Assembly: GCF_026719705.1 (NCBI RefSeq)
Contig: NZ_JAPPRR010000002.1
Coordinates: forward strand, 187,091 to 251,090
DNA length: 64,000 bases
From: Pseudokordiimonas caeni
GTDB taxonomy: Bacteria; Pseudomonadota; Alphaproteobacteria; Sphingomonadales; Kordiimonadaceae
Direction of reading: 5' to 3'
Below, in pieces: positions 1 through 7,779 of the stretch. How positions within the stretch are numbered: position 1 is the stretch's first letter; each line of letters begins with the position of its first letter. The notes beneath the pieces were generated by a model that saw only the letters and a program-made list of their open reading frames with translations, was not told the origin of the DNA and made no database searches. The position numbers and the translations under genes were made by a program.

Positions 1-645
1 CGGGATCGGTGCGCCGATCTCGAAAACGGCGATGCCGGAGCGATGGAAAAAGCCCTTGCGCCAGAAAAGGCCGGTGTTGGTGGCAACCGGCACGACGGGC
101 AGTCCCCCCGCCTTCTGGATGAAATAGGCACCGGACTTGAGCGGCCTATATTGGCCGGGCTTGGTGCGGGTCGCCTGCGGGTAAACGATGATCGGCTGGC
201 CGCCGTCGTGAACGATCTTCGAGACAGCATCCATTTCCTTGTGGGCGGTGCCGGACTGACGATCCACCCGGATGATGCCTACCTTTGAGAGGATCGGGCC
301 GATGAAGGGCAGGCCGAACAGTTCTTTCTTCGCCAGTGCCGTGACATCCTGCCGCACATTGTAGGTCAGGATCGGATCAAGGTTCGACTGGTGCGCCGCC
401 GCGATGATGACCGGGCCGGTCTTCGGCAGGTTTTCAAGGCCGCGGTATTCCCACTTGATCCCCATCACGATACGCGCGATCCAGGCGGAGCCAAGGCAGT
501 AGCCATGGATGCCCTTGCGCACAAAGGCCTGGCTGACCGGCAGGTAGCAGAAGATCGACAGGATTCCTGTGTACAGGATCGTGAAGGGATAGAAGGTCAG
601 GTTGAACAGGACGGACCGCAGGGCGTCTGTCAGGCGGTGTATCAC
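1..645 (-). CDS. 1-acyl-sn-glycerol-3-phosphate acyltransferase family (PlsC-like), 3' end cut by window edge
   Basis: The 215 visible residues match the PlsC/LPLAT family, which transfers an acyl chain to lysophosphatidate at the inner membrane in phospholipid synthesis. An N-terminal hydrophobic segment (about residues 12-40) precedes the catalytic HX4D box (HQSNLD). The glycerophosphate-binding block reads YPQATRTKPG where many family members have FPEGTR; from memory, Gln in place of Glu also occurs in alphaproteobacterial members. The start is taken as GTG at 645 behind a GGGAGAGA ribosome-binding site. No ATG lies near, and the C-terminus is outside the window. The family is clear; the exact acyl acceptor is not. 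Confidence 0.88.
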   Translation of the reverse strand, partial: MIHRLTDALRSVLFNLTFYPFTILYTGILSIFCYLPVSQAFVRKGIHGYCLGSAWIARIVMGIKWEYRGLENLPKTGPVIIAAAHQSNLDPILTYNVRQDVTALAKKELFGLPFIGPILSKVGIIRVDRQSGTAHKEMDAVSKIVHDGGQPIIVYPQATRTKPGQYRPLKSGAYFIQKAGGLPVVPVATNTGLFWRKGFFHRSGIAVFEIGAPIP

Positions 646-771
646 GATGCTCTCTCCCTTCAGGGCCGGGTTTCCAGCCACTTGCGCGACCTATTGGCAT
701 TCGCCGGTGCGTTGACACAAGCAGAAAAAAGGTTAGCGTGTCGAAAATCAAGACCGAAGGGGGACAGGTTG

Positions 772-1107
772 ATGATTGACCGCGCTGATGACAAGCGCCG
801 GGACGAGCGGCTCGATGTTGCTTGGCGGGGCACACTGACGCTGGAATCCGGTGATCAGTATGATTGCCAAGTACAGGATGTGGCACTGGCCGGCACGCTT
901 GTCCATTGCATCGCCCCCGTGAAGGTCGGCGACGAAGCCATCCTGATGATCGACGGCCTTGGCGAATTCGCCGGCGAGGTCCGCTGGGTCGGCACCGGCG
1001 CCTTCGGGATGGGGCTCGTCATCGGCCCCGACATCAAGCTGAAGCGCTATGCCGAAACGGCGGGCGCCGACCTTTCGCAGAAGCCCGAACTGCCCGACGA
1101 GAATTAG
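772..1107 (+). CDS. PilZ domain protein
   Basis: This is a 111-residue single-domain protein. PilZ domains bind cyclic di-GMP through an RxxxR motif followed by (D/N)xSxxG. Here R9-R10-D-E-R13 supplies the first motif and D36-V-A-L-A-G41 the second, with alanine at the serine position, so binding may be weakened. ATG 772 follows GGGGGACAGG. A longer in-frame opening back to 391 lies antisense to the acyltransferase and is not used. It is divergent from the acyltransferase. No partner is encoded beside it, so whether it controls motility or envelope functions cannot be told. Confidence 0.82.
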   Translation: MIDRADDKRRDERLDVAWRGTLTLESGDQYDCQVQDVALAGTLVHCIAPVKVGDEAILMIDGLGEFAGEVRWVGTGAFGMGLVIGPDIKLKRYAETAGADLSQKPELPDEN

Positions 1108-1176
1108 AGAAGCGCCCCGACCCAAAGGCCGGAGCGCATGTGCGGGGCTGGAGGGCGCCCAAGTGATGTCCGCTCT

Positions 1177-1827
1177 TTACGCGGCTTCTTCCTCAAGATC
1201 GGCCAAATGGTCGGCCAGTGCCTTTTGGAAGGCGGGCCGGGCTTCGCAGCGGGCGAGATAAGCTGCAAGCTTCGGCTGACCCGCCACCAGATCGGTATGC
1301 CGCAGGATGCGCAGGACAGTCGCCATCATGAGGTCACCCGCTGTGAAACTGCCTTCCAGATAGTCCTTGTCGCCCAAGCGCCCGGCGAGAGCCGCAAGGC
1401 GGCGTTCGATCATCGACACCACTTCGGGGCGGCGTTCCTTGGCCCATGCCTCGTTCGGATAGAAGAGATCGATGGTCGCCAACTGCTGCACCACACCCTC
1501 AACAGAATTGAGGGCAGCAAACATCCAGCTGATCGCCTTGATCCGTGCCTTCGGATCCTTCGGCAACAGGCTTTCCGACTGTTCGGCAATATTCAGGACA
1601 ATGGCACCGGATTCGAAAAGATCGAAACCATCCTCGATATAGACAGGCACCTGCGCGAATGGCTGCAGGGCGCGATATTCGGGCGATTCCTTCTCTTCCT
1701 GGCTGATCCGCCGCACGTCATAGGGAAGGCCGGCCTCTTCAAGCGCCCAGCGAACGCGCAGGTCGCGCACCAGTCCTTTTGCGAAGGGCGGCACCCATTT
1801 GAAGGTGGTGACGGTACGTCTGGTCAT
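1177..1827 (-). CDS. Glutathione S-transferase family protein
   Basis: This 216-residue protein has the two-domain GST layout: an N-terminal thioredoxin-like fold to about residue 80 with the cis-proline (QVP, P61) and the E72-S73 pair that contacts the gamma-glutamyl part of glutathione, then an all-helical C-terminal domain. GSTs conjugate or reduce electrophiles with glutathione in the cytoplasm. It is the third gene of a minus-strand run after a VOC protein and a DUF1428 protein, with only 3 bp separating it from the latter. That suggests co-transcription under the divergent MarR repressor. The substrate is not predictable. Confidence 0.88.
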   Translation of the reverse strand: MTRRTVTTFKWVPPFAKGLVRDLRVRWALEEAGLPYDVRRISQEEKESPEYRALQPFAQVPVYIEDGFDLFESGAIVLNIAEQSESLLPKDPKARIKAISWMFAALNSVEGVVQQLATIDLFYPNEAWAKERRPEVVSMIERRLAALAGRLGDKDYLEGSFTAGDLMMATVLRILRHTDLVAGQPKLAAYLARCEARPAFQKALADHLADLEEEAA

Positions 1828-1830
1828 GGC

Positions 1831-2187
1831 TCAGGCCTCCACAATCGTGTTGAAGCCGCCGAAGATCATGCGTTTGCCATCGAAGGGCATGTCGCTCATC
1901 GGCATATCCTTGAAACGATCATCTTCCATCGCCGCCTTGTTGCCGGTGTCGCGGGCGGCGCGTGACGGCCAGGTGATCCACGAAAAGACAACCTCCTCAC
2001 CATCCTCGCATTTCACCGCCATCGGGAAGGAGGTCAGCTTGCCTTCGGGCACGTCATCGGCCCAGCATTCAACCACCGAAAGGGCGCCATGATCCTTAAA
2101 CACGACCGACGCCTTTTGGGCGAGATCGACATAGGCCTGCTTCTTGGCTTTCGGTACTGCCAGTACATATCCATCAACATAGGTCAT
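1831..2187 (-). CDS. DUF1428 family protein (YbaA-like)
   Basis: From ATG 2187 the product is 118 residues beginning MTYVDGYVLAVPKAKK, the typical N-terminus of the DUF1428 (E. coli YbaA) family of small alpha/beta ferredoxin-like-fold proteins of unknown function. The start was chosen because AGGGAGA lies just upstream. A further in-frame ATG at 2238 would overlap the preceding VOC gene. The gene sits between a VOC protein and a GST in a tight run. Co-occurrence of VOC, DUF1428 and GST points to a small stress or detoxification operon, but no reaction can be assigned. Confidence 0.85.
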   Translation of the reverse strand: MTYVDGYVLAVPKAKKQAYVDLAQKASVVFKDHGALSVVECWADDVPEGKLTSFPMAVKCEDGEEVVFSWITWPSRAARDTGNKAAMEDDRFKDMPMSDMPFDGKRMIFGGFNTIVEA

Positions 2188-2209
2188 TCTTTGTCTCCCT
2201 TGTCCCTGT

Positions 2210-2620
2210 TCAATTGCCGCATTCGCGCGGCCCGCCAAGCGGCTGCAGCATGCTGAGGCGGTTACCCTCGGTGTCAGTAAAAGGCACGTAGCGGCCGACG
2301 CCGGGGATATCCATCGGCTCGCCGAGGATTATACCACCTGCTGCAGCCACTGCCTCCATCGCTGCTTCAACCTCGTCCACCTCAATCACCACAGAGGGCG
2401 CATCGGCATTTGGCATCTTCGGGTGGAAGCCGCCATTGATGGCGCCGGGATCGATGGGGCCCATCTCGCCCGAGGGCGCAGTCGCCGCGAGCACATAATT
2501 GCCCATCTCTTCGCCAAGCATCGTCGTCTGCCAGCCGAAGGCTTTGGTGTAGAAGGCCGCCATGCGGCTTCTGTCGTCATAGGGAAGTTCAAAATGCACA
2601 ACGGCATTCATGCGGGCCAT
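2210..2620 (-). CDS. VOC (glyoxalase/dioxygenase superfamily) protein
   Basis: At 136 residues this matches the small VOC proteins similar to PhnB/glyoxalase-like domains. It opens with the first beta-alpha-beta unit (VVHFELPYDDRSRMAAFYTKAFGW) and ends with the second half (VGRYVPFTDTEGNRLSMLQP). Metal-ligand positions could be H9 and late acidic residues, but they cannot be confirmed from sequence alone. AAGGAG lies 8 nt before ATG 2620. It is first in a three-gene minus-strand operon with DUF1428 and GST, transcribed away from marR. The substrate is unknown. Confidence 0.85.
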   Translation of the reverse strand: MARMNAVVHFELPYDDRSRMAAFYTKAFGWQTTMLGEEMGNYVLAATAPSGEMGPIDPGAINGGFHPKMPNADAPSVVIEVDEVEAAMEAVAAAGGIILGEPMDIPGVGRYVPFTDTEGNRLSMLQPLGGPRECGN

Positions 2621-2701
2621 CAGGTTTTCTCCTTGGCTGTCGTGACCGGGTTTTTACTGGTTTTTCAACGGATAAACTGGCCAAACGCCCCACTTTTGCG
2701 C

Positions 2702-2735
2702 TTGACAAATACGTTGATATCAACATAATAAGATC
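2702..2735 (+). promoter_or_regulatory. marR promoter with embedded operator; predicted leaderless start
   Basis: A -35 TTGACA (2702-2707) and a -10 CATAAT (2724-2729) are spaced 16 bp. The spacer contains the perfect 12-bp palindrome GTTGATATCAAC (2713-2724). A start about 7 nt after the -10 falls on the A of ATG 2736, and no Shine-Dalgarno sequence is present, so the mRNA is probably leaderless. The palindrome position suggests autorepression by the MarR protein. Confidence 0.7.
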
Positions 2736-3215
2736 ATGTCAACCATTGAAGCCATCACTTTGGATAACCCGGTTCCCTTCAGCACCACGCTTGAGGTGCG
2801 GGATGCTTGTCTCTGCCTTTATGTGCAGCGCGCGGCGCGGGCACTGGCCCGCCGGTTTGACACGGCTTTCCGGCCCCTTGGCATCACCAACGGCCAGTTT
2901 TCGCTGCTGATGTCGCTCAATCGCCCGCATCCCGCCCCCATGGGTCCGGTCGCCCAGCTTCTGGCGATGGATCGCACCACACTGACGGCCGCGTTGAAGC
3001 CGCTTGAGAAGAAGGGCCTCCTCACCATCACCCCAGACCCGAGCGACCGCCGCAGCCGGCTCCTCAGCCTGACCGATGAAGGCCGGGCCCTGCTCGCGAG
3101 GGCCGCGCCGATCTGGCGCAGCGAGCATGCAGCGCTTGAAAGCGAGCTTCCGCCCGATAGTCCGGCCGACGCCATGCGCGCCGGGCTGATGGCCATCGCC
3201 TTCGGCAATGCGTAA
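2736..3215 (+). CDS. MarR family transcriptional regulator
   Basis: This 159-residue winged-helix regulator carries the MarR DNA-recognition helix and wing (DRTTLTAALKPLEKKGLL, then the DRRSRLLSLTDEG wing) at roughly residues 70-110. MarR proteins act as dimers that usually repress themselves and a divergent detoxification operon until a small ligand releases them. Its own promoter contains a 12-bp palindrome between -35 and -10. The divergent VOC-DUF1428-GST genes are the obvious targets. The start codon has no ribosome-binding site and appears to lie at the 5' end of the transcript. Confidence 0.92.
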   Translation: MSTIEAITLDNPVPFSTTLEVRDACLCLYVQRAARALARRFDTAFRPLGITNGQFSLLMSLNRPHPAPMGPVAQLLAMDRTTLTAALKPLEKKGLLTITPDPSDRRSRLLSLTDEGRALLARAAPIWRSEHAALESELPPDSPADAMRAGLMAIAFGNA

Positions 3216-3218
3216 GGA

Positions 3219-3905
3219 TCAGAGCCGCAGGTCCTGCGTATAGAATTGCTCGTTCCGGAAAATAGTGGCGAGGATGCGTTCCTCGGTTTGCGTCAGCATG
3301 TCGTGGATCACGGTCCTGATCCGGCCGGGCTCGTCGCATTTCATCACTTCGATGGTCATGCCCTGCTGCTCGCTTGAATAGGGCAGACCCTGCTCGGTCT
3401 TCAGATACAGCCAGTAGATCCGCATGGCGATATCCTCCAGCTGCCGCACCCAATCAAGCATCAGCGGATAGCCGACGTTTTCGCAAAGGGCGAGGTTCAT
3501 TTCCTTGTTCTTCTTGAGGAAGGCGAGTGCGGTTTCATCGTCCTTCATCACCTTCATCGCCTCGATCTCGCGGTTCAGCCGGTGCAGCTTGTCGAAATCG
3601 GCACGCGGGCCAGTGAGCGAGAAGATCGAGGGCAGCAGCATCTTCCTGAGCGTGAAATTCTGCTTGATATCGAGAAGGGTCAAGGGTGCCACAATGGTGA
3701 CACGCGGCGACACGGATACAAGGAAATGCTTGGCGATCAGGCGTTCGATCAGGTTGCGGGCCACGGTGCGGCTGATGCCAAACATGTCGCTCAGGATATT
3801 TTCCGAGACCTTCTGGCTCGGCGCCAACTTCTGCGTGACGATGGCATCCATGATGGCCTCATAGGCCACGCGGGCATCCTCGTTCTGCAAATCGTCCGTC
3901 TGCAC
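3219..3905 (-). CDS. GntR family regulator (FCD-type)
   Basis: This is a 228-residue regulator. The N-terminal winged helix (about residues 15-75, with SENILSDMFGISRTVARNLIERL as HTH and wing) is followed by an all-helical effector domain of the FCD/FadR type. GntR-FCD proteins commonly sense carboxylates or amino acids. The start is GTG 3905 behind a purine-rich AGGAAAGGAAAG. It is divergent from the D-amino-acid operon starting at 4094. The interval holds an AT-rich palindrome (4002-4015) suited to control both directions. A role as D-glutamate-responsive regulator is inferred from position only. Confidence 0.88.
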   Translation of the reverse strand: MQTDDLQNEDARVAYEAIMDAIVTQKLAPSQKVSENILSDMFGISRTVARNLIERLIAKHFLVSVSPRVTIVAPLTLLDIKQNFTLRKMLLPSIFSLTGPRADFDKLHRLNREIEAMKVMKDDETALAFLKKNKEMNLALCENVGYPLMLDWVRQLEDIAMRIYWLYLKTEQGLPYSSEQQGMTIEVMKCDEPGRIRTVIHDMLTQTEERILATIFRNEQFYTQDLRL

Positions 3906-4001
3906 GTCTTTCCTTTCCTACCGCATTGCCGGTTCGTCCTCTATAGCCCCTCGGCACCTGCTTACAACAGGGAAAGTCGCCCGTGTGCCATTTTAAGCTG
4001 C

Positions 4002-4015
4002 TATATACATATATA
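4002..4015. promoter_or_regulatory. AT-rich palindrome TATATACATATATA, candidate GntR operator
   Basis: TATATA-CA-TATATA lies in the 188-bp gap between the GntR gene and the amidohydrolase, about 80 bp before the latter. Position and symmetry suggest binding by the adjacent GntR protein. Simple AT-rich sequence could also produce it by chance. Confidence 0.4.
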
Positions 4016-4093
4016 ACACAGCCATAATGTGCTTGTAATGGATATTAATGCAGCTAAACTCGCTTGCGAAGTGGAATGGGCCCGGAGGAAACA

Positions 4094-5650
4094 ATGAAAA
4101 ATCTGAACCGCCTGATCATGGCCGGCACCCTTGCCGCGCTTGTCGGCCTTGCACCCGCAAAGGCCGCGGAAACCTACGATATCGTTATTTCAGGCGGCCG
4201 GGTGGTGGACCCCGAAACAGGGCTCGATGGTGTCCGCAACGTGGGCATCAAGGGCGACCGGATCGCCGCCGTCAGCGAAAAGGCTCTGAAAGGCACTCGC
4301 ACCATCGATGCGAAGGGCCGCGTGGTCAGCCCCGGTTTCATCGACATGCACGCCCACGGCCAGAGCATCCTTGCCGGCCGGGTGCAGGCGCTGGACGGCG
4401 TCACCACCGCACTTGAGCTTGAAGCCGGGATGCTGCCGGTTGGCGACTATTACAAGCGCCTCGCCGCCGAGGGACGCCCCATCAATTACGGCGCCTCGGT
4501 CAACTGGGCGAACGCCCGCATCGCCACCTTCGCCAATCTGGAGCCCAAGGACGATCTCGCCTGGTTCGAGGAAGCCTTCGCCCGCCCGGATTGGCAGCAG
4601 GAAGTCGCCACCCCCGAGCAGTTGGAAAAGATCACCGCGATGGTGAAAGAGGGCCTTGATGAAGGCGGGCTCGGCGTCGGTATCCTCATCGGCTATGCCC
4701 CCGGCACCGGCCACAAGGAATTCTTCGCCATCAACAAACTGGCGGCCGAACGCGGAATGCCCACCTTCACCCACGCCCGTTATCTTTCGATGCTGGAGCC
4801 CAAAAGCTCGTTCGAAGGCATGCAGGAAATCGTGGCCGCTGCCGCCGGCACGGGCGCGCACACCCATATTGTTCATATGAATTCGATCAGCCTGCGCGAC
4901 ACCGATATCATCGCTGACCTGATCTCGAACGCCCAGAAACAGGGCCTGAAGGTAACCACAGAAGCCTACCCCTACGGCGCTGGCGCAACCGGCATCGGGG
5001 CCGCCATGTTCCGCGAAGACCGCTGGCGCGAACGCCTTGGCGGGGTTGATGCCTCCAACTTCGATGTGAACGGCAAGCGGCTGACGGAGGAAGAGTTCGC
5101 CCGCCTGCAGGCCGAAGCCCCGGCCACCGGCACCGTCATCCATTTCATCGAGCTTTCCGACCCCAAGGACATGGCCATCCTGTCAAAATCAGTGCTGTTC
5201 CCCGGCGGTGTGATCGCCTCGGACGGCGGCGACTGGCTGGTGGACGGCAAGCCGATCCCGCAGGAAACATGGCCGCTTCCCGAAAACGCCTGGAGCCACC
5301 CACGCAGCGCCGGCACCTATGCCCGTTTCCTGCGCATGTATCTGCGCGAGCAAAAGGCCGTCAGCCTGATCGAGGCGATCCGCCGCGTGAGCTATGGCCC
5401 CGCCCATATCCTTGAAGACGCCGTTCCGCAGATGAAGCTGAAAGGCCGCATCCAGAAGGGCGCCGACGCCGATATCGTGATCTTCGATCCCGAAACCGTT
5501 GGCGAACAGTCGGACTTTGACCATCCGGGCCGCACCTCCACCGGCTTCAGCCATGTGATCGTGAACGGCACGCTACTCGTGAATGACGGCGAGCTGGATA
5601 CGAGCGTTCTGCCCGGCAAGCCGGTGCGCAATGCAGTGAAGGCGAAGTGA
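4094..5650 (+). CDS. Exported D-aminoacylase-like amidohydrolase
   Basis: The product is 518 residues with a signal peptide (cleavage near AKA-AETYD, residues 22-26). It is followed by the amidohydrolase-superfamily N-acyl-D-amino-acid deacylase layout: small beta domain (YDIVISGGRVVDP), metal box HAH at 86-88, then HIVHMN, an EAYPYGAG segment and the late SDGGD aspartate. Such enzymes release free D-amino acids from N-acyl forms. The loop after the first strand reads TTALELEAG, where classical D-aminoacylases have a GNCG cysteine. E108 or E110 might replace that metal ligand, so substrate may differ. ATG 4094 follows GGAGGAA. It overlaps the permease start and leads the operon. Confidence 0.85.
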   Translation: MKNLNRLIMAGTLAALVGLAPAKAAETYDIVISGGRVVDPETGLDGVRNVGIKGDRIAAVSEKALKGTRTIDAKGRVVSPGFIDMHAHGQSILAGRVQALDGVTTALELEAGMLPVGDYYKRLAAEGRPINYGASVNWANARIATFANLEPKDDLAWFEEAFARPDWQQEVATPEQLEKITAMVKEGLDEGGLGVGILIGYAPGTGHKEFFAINKLAAERGMPTFTHARYLSMLEPKSSFEGMQEIVAAAAGTGAHTHIVHMNSISLRDTDIIADLISNAQKQGLKVTTEAYPYGAGATGIGAAMFREDRWRERLGGVDASNFDVNGKRLTEEEFARLQAEAPATGTVIHFIELSDPKDMAILSKSVLFPGGVIASDGGDWLVDGKPIPQETWPLPENAWSHPRSAGTYARFLRMYLREQKAVSLIEAIRRVSYGPAHILEDAVPQMKLKGRIQKGADADIVIFDPETVGEQSDFDHPGRTSTGFSHVIVNGTLLVNDGELDTSVLPGKPVRNAVKAK

Positions 5651-6741
5651 GCCTTATGAGCGCCTTTCGCACCTACCTGCTGCCGGGGCTGATGTTCCAG
5701 TCGGTCGTCATCGGCGGCGGCTATGCCACGGGGCGCGAGCTTGTGGAGTTTTTCTTCGCCAGTGGTCCGGTGGGCGGGCTTCTTGGCCTTCTTGTCGCCG
5801 GGCTTTGTTTCGGCATCGTGCTGGCCGCCGGCTTCGAGTTCGCGCGGGTGACAGGTGCCTATGATTACCGGCATTTCTGCCGCGCGCTTCTGGGGCGCGG
5901 CTGGATAGTGTTCGAGATCGCCTTCATGGCGCTTCTGCTCTTGATCATGTCGGTGATCGCTTCTGCCGCCGGGGAACTGGTCTCCCTCAGCTTTGGCCTG
6001 CCGCCACTTGCCGGGACAATGGTGCTGATGGCGCTCATCGCCCTTCTCACCTTCTATGGCACCGAGACGATCAAGCGCGTCCTCGCCTTCTGGTCCTTCG
6101 TGCTGTACGCCGTTTACATCCTCCTTTTCATTTTCGCCTTCACCCATTTCGGCGACACCATCGCCGGGGTTTATGAAAACGCCGACGCGGGCAAAGGCTG
6201 GCTGAAGGGCGGCATCCTTTATGCCGGCTACAACCTCGCCGTCCTGCCTGCTGTGCTGTTCGCCGTGAAAGGACAGACAAGCCGGAAGGAGACCGTCACG
6301 TCCGGCCTGCTTGCCGGCGCCATTGCAGTGATCCCGGCGGTTCTTTTCTTCATCGCCATGATGGCGCTTTACCCGGCAATCGGAAACGAGCCCGTGCCCG
6401 CCGCTGCGCTGATGGCGGCGCTTGATGTGCCGGGCTTCGGCATCCTTTTCCAGATCGTCGTTTTCGGCACCTTTGTCGAAACCGGAACCGCTCTTCTCCA
6501 TGCCGTCAACGAACGACTGGACAGCAATTTCACCGAAGCCGGAAAGACCCTGCCCCGGCGGGCCCGGCCGCTTGTCGCCATCGCCGTCATTGCCGCTGCC
6601 ATCCTGGCCGGAACCTCTTTCGGCATCATCGACCTGATCGCGCGCGGCTATGGCTTCCTCACCCTTGTTTTCATCGGCGTCCTTGTCCTGCCGCTCCTCA
6701 CCAAAGGGGTGTGGCGGGCTTTCCAGACACCGAATCCCTGA
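5647..6741 (+). CDS. YkvI-like membrane transporter
   Basis: This 364-residue polytopic protein has about ten hydrophobic helices. The first contains a GGGYATGRE segment typical of the YkvI family, which has an APC/LeuT-like fold. It begins at GTG 5647, whose GTGA overlaps the amidohydrolase stop. ATG 5656 is an alternative. Placement between an exported D-acylase and the cytoplasmic DgcN/DgcA enzymes argues that it imports the released D-amino acid, most simply D-glutamate. That specificity is inference; YkvI proteins are poorly characterised. Confidence 0.8.
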   Translation: MSLMSAFRTYLLPGLMFQSVVIGGGYATGRELVEFFFASGPVGGLLGLLVAGLCFGIVLAAGFEFARVTGAYDYRHFCRALLGRGWIVFEIAFMALLLLIMSVIASAAGELVSLSFGLPPLAGTMVLMALIALLTFYGTETIKRVLAFWSFVLYAVYILLFIFAFTHFGDTIAGVYENADAGKGWLKGGILYAGYNLAVLPAVLFAVKGQTSRKETVTSGLLAGAIAVIPAVLFFIAMMALYPAIGNEPVPAAALMAALDVPGFGILFQIVVFGTFVETGTALLHAVNERLDSNFTEAGKTLPRRARPLVAIAVIAAAILAGTSFGIIDLIARGYGFLTLVFIGVLVLPLLTKGVWRAFQTPNP

Positions 6742-6753
6742 AGGAAAAGAAGA

Positions 6754-7779
6754 ATGAAAACCGTTGAACTCAAAGCCCCCTATCTCATCTTCACCGGTAG
6801 CGAATCGCGCCCGACCTACGCCAAAACCGGCGCCGGCCTTGTCGAATGGCGGCGTGAGCTGTGCCTTGGCCACCTGCGCCTGCCCGGCGGCACACTGGAC
6901 CTCGGCCTGCCGGACATGACCGTGGCAGAGGCCAAGGCGGCGGGCATTCGCTCGCTGGTCATTGGCACCGCGCTCGTCGGCGGTCGGATCCCCGATGACT
7001 GGCTCGATATCCTCGAGGAAGCTGTCCTTCTGGGCCTCGATATCGTCGCCGGCGTCCATTCACGGCTCGCTGATATTGAACGGCTGGCGAAAGCGGCGGC
7101 CAAGTCAGGCGCATCCCTCATCGATGTGCGCGTACCGCCCCCCGTCCTCCCTGTCGGCACCGGGAAAAAGCGTAGTGGCAAGCGCCTCCTCACCGTCGGC
7201 ACCGATTGCGCCGTCGGCAAGAAATACACCGCCCTGCAGCTAGAAAAAGACATGCGGCGCGCCGGCCTGAAGGCCGATTTCCGCGCGTCCGGGCAAACCG
7301 GCATCATGATCGCGGGTCAGGGCCTGCCGATCGATGCCGTGATTTCCGATTTCGTGTCGGGCGCGGCCGAGCTTCTTTCGCCCGATAATGATGCCGACCA
7401 CTGGGACGTGATCGAAGGCCAGGGCGGCATCTTCCACCCCGGCTATTCGGCGGTCACGATGGGGCTCCTGGTCGGCTCGCAGCCCGATGCCTTTGTGGTT
7501 TGCCACGAGGCTGGCCGCACCCATATCGAGGGCTGGGAAGATTTCCCCCTGCCCACCATCGAAGCGGTGATCGAACGCACCATCCTGATCGGCCAGCTGA
7601 CGAACCCGAACATCACCTGCGCGGGCGTCAGCGTGAACACGTCGTCGCTGTCGGCAGATGAGCGCGGCAAATATCTCGCCGATCTTTCTGAGCGGCTTGG
7701 CCTGCCATGCGTCGATGCCCTCAAAACCGGGACCGACGCCATCGTCGCCCGCCTTGAAAAGCTGAAGGTGGGCGCATGA
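6754..7779 (+). CDS. dgcN: DUF1611 protein, D-glutamate N-acetyltransferase DgcN
   Basis: This 341-residue DUF1611 protein has an N-terminal Rossmann-like domain and a C-terminal P-loop domain with a Walker A-like GTDCAVGKKYT at 149-159. DUF1611 members next to an enolase-superfamily racemase are known as DgcN, which acetylates D-glutamate using acetyl-CoA in the marine D-Glu catabolic pathway. The next gene is that racemase, joined by an ATGA overlap. ATG 6754 has a GGAAAAGAAG ribosome-binding site. Naming relies on family plus the dgcN-dgcA pairing. A related role on another N-acyl amino acid is possible. Confidence 0.82.
   Translation: MKTVELKAPYLIFTGSESRPTYAKTGAGLVEWRRELCLGHLRLPGGTLDLGLPDMTVAEAKAAGIRSLVIGTALVGGRIPDDWLDILEEAVLLGLDIVAGVHSRLADIERLAKAAAKSGASLIDVRVPPPVLPVGTGKKRSGKRLLTVGTDCAVGKKYTALQLEKDMRRAGLKADFRASGQTGIMIAGQGLPIDAVISDFVSGAAELLSPDNDADHWDVIEGQGGIFHPGYSAVTMGLLVGSQPDAFVVCHEAGRTHIEGWEDFPLPTIEAVIERTILIGQLTNPNITCAGVSVNTSSLSADERGKYLADLSERLGLPCVDALKTGTDAIVARLEKLKVGA

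Noticed and set aside
391-771. N-terminal extension of the PilZ gene
   Set aside because: It is antisense to the acyltransferase and its translation shows no domain.
5392-7059. 555-codon minus-strand frame over the permease
   Set aside because: His/Gly/Asp-rich product without domains; lies opposite genuine operon genes.
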